DNA from: an uncultured Clostridia bacterium | Lineage (GTDB): Bacteria > Bacillota > Clostridia > Oscillospirales > Acutalibacteraceae | Assembly: GCA_946186535.1 (NCBI GenBank) | Contig: CAMHNT010000081.1 | Location: 1-9,390, forward strand | DNA: 9,390 bases | Direction of reading: 5' to 3' | In this document: positions 7,057 to 9,390 of the stretch, one piece after another | Position numbering within the stretch: position 1 is the stretch's first letter | Layout: each line of letters opens with the position of its first letter | Translations under genes and position numbers: made by a program | Notes under the pieces: generated by a model | Database searches by the model: none | What the model was told of the DNA's origin: nothing | Seen by the model: the letters and a program-made list of their open reading frames with translations, nothing else

Positions 7057-8238
7057 TTATTTATTTTCTTTTTCTATGATTTCTGCAAAATCGTCTGCCG
7101 CCTGACTTGCGGAATTTACCGCCGGTCTTTTGTCCTCGATCGGTACAAGAGTTAGTTTGCCCTGCGGTTTTATCACACAGTCTTTAAGCAGACTTGCAAA
7201 TCGTGTTTTACCGAGCAGCTTCTCCATTTCGGTTATACATTTGATACTGCGGTTAAAAATGTCGTTTTCCGAGTAGCCATTTTCCACAAGTATTTTACTT
7301 ATTACATCATCACTTTTACTGTACTTGCGGCTGCTCTTGCCCTCTACAAGCTTATACCCGGGAATATCCGCCTCGTGATTTACAGCCTGATCGAGCGCAT
7401 AGTCGTTTACAAGCTCCGCCCATTTTTTAAGCTTTGCCGACTGCTCTAAAACCTCTGCTACTTCTTCGAGTGTGAGCTTTGCGGGCGGCTTAAAATCAAG
7501 TTTTGCAAGTGAGGATCGTTTTTCTGCGTATGCTCTGCACACAGCCCTTGCCCGACAAAAGCCCTCGTCACAGTGATCGCCTGCGGTGCATTCGGTTATC
7601 GCATCGTCTGCGGCTATTTTGGCTTTCTCTGCGACGATCTCTCCCCAAGCGCACAGATCTTCGGGTGTTATACTTTCACAGCTTATGTTATCCTTTCTCG
7701 GCTGATAGATCACTGTTCTGATGATCTTTATATCATACAGAAAATCGAATGAGTCAAGTGCGCCGAGTGCGTAAAGTCTTAGCTGAGGGTTCCAATCTGC
7801 CGAAACTGCCACACCTGCGCCGTATTTTAAATCAACGATTTCAAGAATGCCGTCGCCAACGATAACAGCGTCACCCGTTCCGAAGCCCTGCGGCACCCAT
7901 TTGGAAAGATCAAGCTTTTGCTCTATCAGCAGTTTTGCATCGGGTGTTGTTTTCAAAGCGTGATTATACCGCTTTATTACAAAATCACGGTAGCCGTCTG
8001 TATATTCTTCCATTTCGCCGTTTACGTCAAGCTTCTTGACAAGTGCGGCGTATTCTGTGCGTTTTATTTGCTTTAGCGCAAATCTGAGCTTTGCCTCTGC
8101 GAGTGCGTGAGCAGTAGTACCCTCTTGCGCAAACTCGGAAGGTATATTTTCAAATTGACTTTCAAGCTGTATTGATCCGGGGCAGTTTAACCACTTTTTA
8201 GCACCAGAGGCAGACAGCCTTGCGTGTACTTCCGGCAT
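7057..8238 (-). CDS. DUF2800 protein, RecB/Cas4-like PD-(D/E)XK nuclease with probable Fe-S cluster
   Basis: A 393-aa protein with the full RecB-type nuclease motif set: H44 in GTTAHALAEAK, D123 in GFGTGDAVIVG, D136 and K138 in EIVDLKYG, and Q152-x3-Y156 in NPQLRLYALG. Cysteines suitable for a 4Fe-4S cluster bracket the domain as in AddB and Cas4: C19 (WLNCPGS) near the start, and C223, C228 and C234 in HCDEGFCRARAVC, with C217 nearby. This predicts a metal-dependent ssDNA/dsDNA exonuclease, probably the phage end-resection enzyme working with the DUF2815 protein. The C-terminal third (about 250-393) is helical and unassigned. I chose the ATG at 8238 because it has AGGAGGGG six bases upstream and one base after the preceding stop, and because RLSASGAKKWLNCPGS is the family's usual N-terminus. 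The frame stays open 84 bp further upstream, but that part is basic, unlike the family, and overlaps the previous gene. Confidence 0.88.
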   Translation of the reverse strand: MPEVHARLSASGAKKWLNCPGSIQLESQFENIPSEFAQEGTTAHALAEAKLRFALKQIKRTEYAALVKKLDVNGEMEEYTDGYRDFVIKRYNHALKTTPDAKLLIEQKLDLSKWVPQGFGTGDAVIVGDGILEIVDLKYGAGVAVSADWNPQLRLYALGALDSFDFLYDIKIIRTVIYQPRKDNISCESITPEDLCAWGEIVAEKAKIAADDAITECTAGDHCDEGFCRARAVCRAYAEKRSSLAKLDFKPPAKLTLEEVAEVLEQSAKLKKWAELVNDYALDQAVNHEADIPGYKLVEGKSSRKYSKSDDVISKILVENGYSENDIFNRSIKCITEMEKLLGKTRFASLLKDCVIKPQGKLTLVPIEDKRPAVNSASQAADDFAEIIEKENK

Positions 8239-8239
8239 A

Positions 8240-8611
8240 TTACCCCTCCTTGATCTCCTGCATAGCGTCACCGTACTTTGACGGATCAAGTGTTGTAACC
8301 TTATCCGCACCGAGTTTTGCAAGCAGCTCTTTTGCTTTATCTTTACCCTTCGCTTTTGCGTATGCGCTGAAAGCGGCTCTTACGTCTTCAATTGTATATG
8401 TCGGCTTTTCGGCTTCAGGTGCTTCTGCGGTTTTTGTTTCGTGCTTGGTTTCCTGTGTCTGCTCCTTTGGTTCGGCTTTGCTCGTTGCTTCTTCTTTTTT
8501 ATCGGCAGCCGGAGTTATTACCGTGCTATTATTCTGTGCTCTGGAGATCAGCTCCAGTACCTCCATAGCGTTCATCACGCTTATTTCGTTCAAAGTGATA
8601 TTTACCGTCAT
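8240..8611 (-). CDS. Small phage replication-module accessory protein with Lys/Glu-rich linker
   Basis: A 123-aa protein in three parts. A short N-terminal helix-rich region (MTVNITLNEISVMNAMEVLE, about 1-28) is followed by a low-complexity linker of Lys, Glu, Thr and Ala (about 35-70). The compact C-terminal domain (about 71-123) reads TYTIEDVRAAFSAYAKAKGK and then KELLAKLGADKVTTLDPSKY. The C-terminal VRAA...LL.K.GA.K pattern recurs in proteins beside DUF2800/DUF2815 in Firmicutes phages; I recall some being labelled 'rRNA biogenesis protein rrp5', which is probably not meaningful. Function is unknown; a tether between the ssDNA-binding protein and the nuclease is speculation. I chose ATG 8611, with GAAAGGA upstream (11-base spacing), rather than a GTG at 8644 with no ribosome binding site. 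The stop is one base from the DUF2800 start. Confidence 0.78.
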   Translation of the reverse strand: MTVNITLNEISVMNAMEVLELISRAQNNSTVITPAADKKEEATSKAEPKEQTQETKHETKTAEAPEAEKPTYTIEDVRAAFSAYAKAKGKDKAKELLAKLGADKVTTLDPSKYGDAMQEIKEG

Positions 8612-8711
8612 AGTTTTCAAATTCCTTTCTTTTATTATGTACACAGTCCGTGTTCAGACAAATGCAGTCACAAATATGTTCATCAAAGCAACTGTATTCT
8701 ACTAATTTCAT
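8529..8711 (-). CDS. Possible 60-aa Cys-rich small protein overlapping the next gene
   Basis: The ATG at 8711-8709 comes three bases after the stop of the 173-aa gene and has GGGAG seven bases upstream, a better ribosome binding site than most in this module. The N-terminal half contains five Cys and two His in a tight cluster (C8, H12, C14, C16, C18, C23, H25), as in SCFDEHICDCICLNTDCVHN, which could bind zinc. The second half is charged, and its last 27 codons overlap the start of the downstream 123-aa gene in another frame. Without this gene, 103 bp between two tightly packed genes would be unexplained. Against it: the long overlap is unusual, the C-terminal sequence looks arbitrary, and I do not recognise a family. 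It may be a gene whose C-terminus drifted into the neighbour, or an untranslated remnant. Confidence 0.45.
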   Translation of the reverse strand: MKLVEYSCFDEHICDCICLNTDCVHNKRKEFENYDGKYHFERNKRDERYGGTGADLQSTE

Positions 8712-8714
8712 TAC

Positions 8715-9236
8715 TCAACTCCCAAATTTATTTTTATCAATAAATGCGTTGACAGTATCAAGAAATCTCGTGTATCTCTTTAGTTGTCGGTCGGCATTTT
8801 TGAATTTCTTTACTTTGTCTTTTTCCTGCTCCGTGAGGTTCTTTAAGTCCTCCTTAGCTTTTTTGTACTCACCCGCTGTAAGATATACGCCCGACGGACG
8901 CTTTCGGGTTTCGACTAATCGCTGTGTATCGCATCTTTTTGAGTAAATTTCTCTGTACTGTCTTGATATCACAACTTTGTACTGCTTGAAGAACTCGATC
9001 TCACTTTCAAAAAATGTTTTAAGCACAAAGAGTTTTTCTTTGTTGTCGATACACTCTGCGCCGATTAGCTTGCAGATCGCTTTTAATTTTGCGGACGTTG
9101 CCGCTTTATCGAAATAGCTGTACAGCTCCAGTGTTATATATCCTGTGGGGTACTCTATTGTGTAGTATTTTTTCTCTGTAATGCCTCTTTCCATTCCGTG
9201 GAGTGTTACAGCGGCTGTATCTATATCAGGTGGCAT
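8715..9236 (-). CDS. Hypothetical phage protein, 173 aa, unrecognised
   Basis: I do not recognise a family. The first half (about 1-60) has a beta-like segment KKYYTIEYPTGYITLELYSY (22-41), then KAICKLIGAECIDNKEKLFVL, which could be a small alpha/beta unit. The second half (about 85-173) is basic and helical, with a Lys-rich run from GEYKKAKEDLKNL to QLKRYTRFLDTVNAF that could form a coiled coil or bind nucleic acid. There is no signal peptide, membrane segment or catalytic motif. The ATG at 9236 has GAGG eight bases upstream inside the end of the preceding gene and lies three bases after that gene's stop. An internal ATG at 9194 lacks a ribosome binding site. The gene is long, uninterrupted and fits the tightly packed operon, so it is real; its role is unknown, and position suggests an early or replication function. 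Confidence 0.8.
   Translation of the reverse strand: MPPDIDTAAVTLHGMERGITEKKYYTIEYPTGYITLELYSYFDKAATSAKLKAICKLIGAECIDNKEKLFVLKTFFESEIEFFKQYKVVISRQYREIYSKRCDTQRLVETRKRPSGVYLTAGEYKKAKEDLKNLTEQEKDKVKKFKNADRQLKRYTRFLDTVNAFIDKNKFGS
8719..8723 (-). promoter_or_regulatory. Ribosome binding site for the possible 60-aa Cys-rich protein
   Basis: GGGAG on the minus strand, seven bases before the ATG at 8711 and inside the last codons of the 173-aa gene. It is the main reason for keeping this small reading frame as a candidate gene. Confidence 0.5.
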
Positions 9237-9239
9237 GGG

Positions 9240-9389
9240 TTATTCCTCGATCTCTCTTTCTGCCGTTTTTTTACGAACACAACCGTCGCAGTACCAACGT
9301 TCCGTAAAGTAGTTGTAATACGCTTCGTCACCCTCGTATATCTCCGTACCGCAGGTATCGCAGTGATATAGTGGCGATTCATCACCCGG
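9240..9389 (-). CDS. Small zinc-ribbon-like protein, 5' end outside window
   Basis: The last 49 residues of a protein whose start lies beyond the window edge. Two Cys pairs are visible: HCDTCGTEIYEGDEAYY, and 19 residues after the second Cys, WYCDGCVRKKTAEREIEE. This C-x2-C...C-x2-C arrangement with a Gly after the first knuckle is typical of short treble-clef or zinc-ribbon proteins common in Firmicutes phage early regions, where they are usually annotated as hypothetical. Zinc binding is a fair prediction; the molecular role is not known. The stop TAA (9242-9240) is three bases before the 173-aa gene, and its terminal codons carry that gene's GAGG ribosome binding site, so the two are probably co-translated. 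Confidence 0.75.
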   Translation of the reverse strand, partial: PGDESPLYHCDTCGTEIYEGDEAYYNYFTERWYCDGCVRKKTAEREIEE

Positions 9390-9390
9390 A

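Noticed and set aside
8239..8322. 28-residue N-terminal extension of the DUF2800 protein
   Set aside because: The extension overlaps the previous gene, is Arg-rich and unlike the family, and the ATG at 8238 has a consensus AGGAGG at the right distance.
8612..8644. GTG start giving an 11-residue extension to the 123-aa accessory protein
   Set aside because: There is no ribosome binding site before the GTG, whereas the ATG at 8611 has GAAAGGA upstream.

Overview
This window looks like the replication and recombination module of a siphovirus-type phage or prophage of a low-to-mid-GC Gram-positive host, most likely a Clostridia gut bacterium. The reasons are strong AGGAGG-type ribosome binding sites, a TTG start, an ATG/TGA coupled junction, and the characteristic set of families (DUF2800, DUF2815, family A polymerase, VirE-type primase/helicase, VRR-NUC, SNF2 helicase, DUF1492). 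The exact host cannot be told from the sequence. No integrase, attachment site, structural gene, tRNA, rRNA or CRISPR array is present.

Every credible gene lies on the minus strand, so the module is transcribed from high to low coordinates. In that order: (i) 9389-8529 holds a truncated small C-x2-C zinc-ribbon-like protein, an unrecognised 173-aa protein and a possible 60-aa Cys-rich protein; (ii) 8611-6468 holds a small accessory protein with a low-complexity linker, a DUF2800 protein with a complete RecB-type nuclease motif set plus Cys residues suited to an Fe-S cluster, and the DUF2815 putative ssDNA-binding protein; (iii) 6468-2114 holds a 3'-5' exonuclease/family A DNA polymerase and a 798-aa primase-helicase of the VirE type; (iv) 2113-1851 is non-coding and carries an elaborate set of nested repeats; (v) 1850-1 holds a VRR-NUC nuclease, an SNF2-type helicase and the 5' part of a DUF1492-like regulator. 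Most adjacent genes are a few bases apart or overlap, which suggests one polycistronic unit with translational coupling.

Together the genes give a nearly self-sufficient replisome (primase, helicase, polymerase, ssDNA-binding protein) plus recombination and nuclease functions. The DUF1492-like gene at the low-coordinate end is where such modules usually hand over to late genes.

The most unusual part is the 239-bp intergenic repeat region at 1875-2113. Seven copies of the heptamer GGTAACA, in both orientations, are arranged as inverted repeats around a very AT-rich core (16 G/C in the 98 bases 1941-2038). The core carries four ATTATAGA octamers as a perfect 17-bp palindrome. It has the architecture of an iteron-type replication origin or a multi-site operator, sitting directly downstream of the primase gene. 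The other protein-coding content is recognisable phage machinery rather than an obviously new system.
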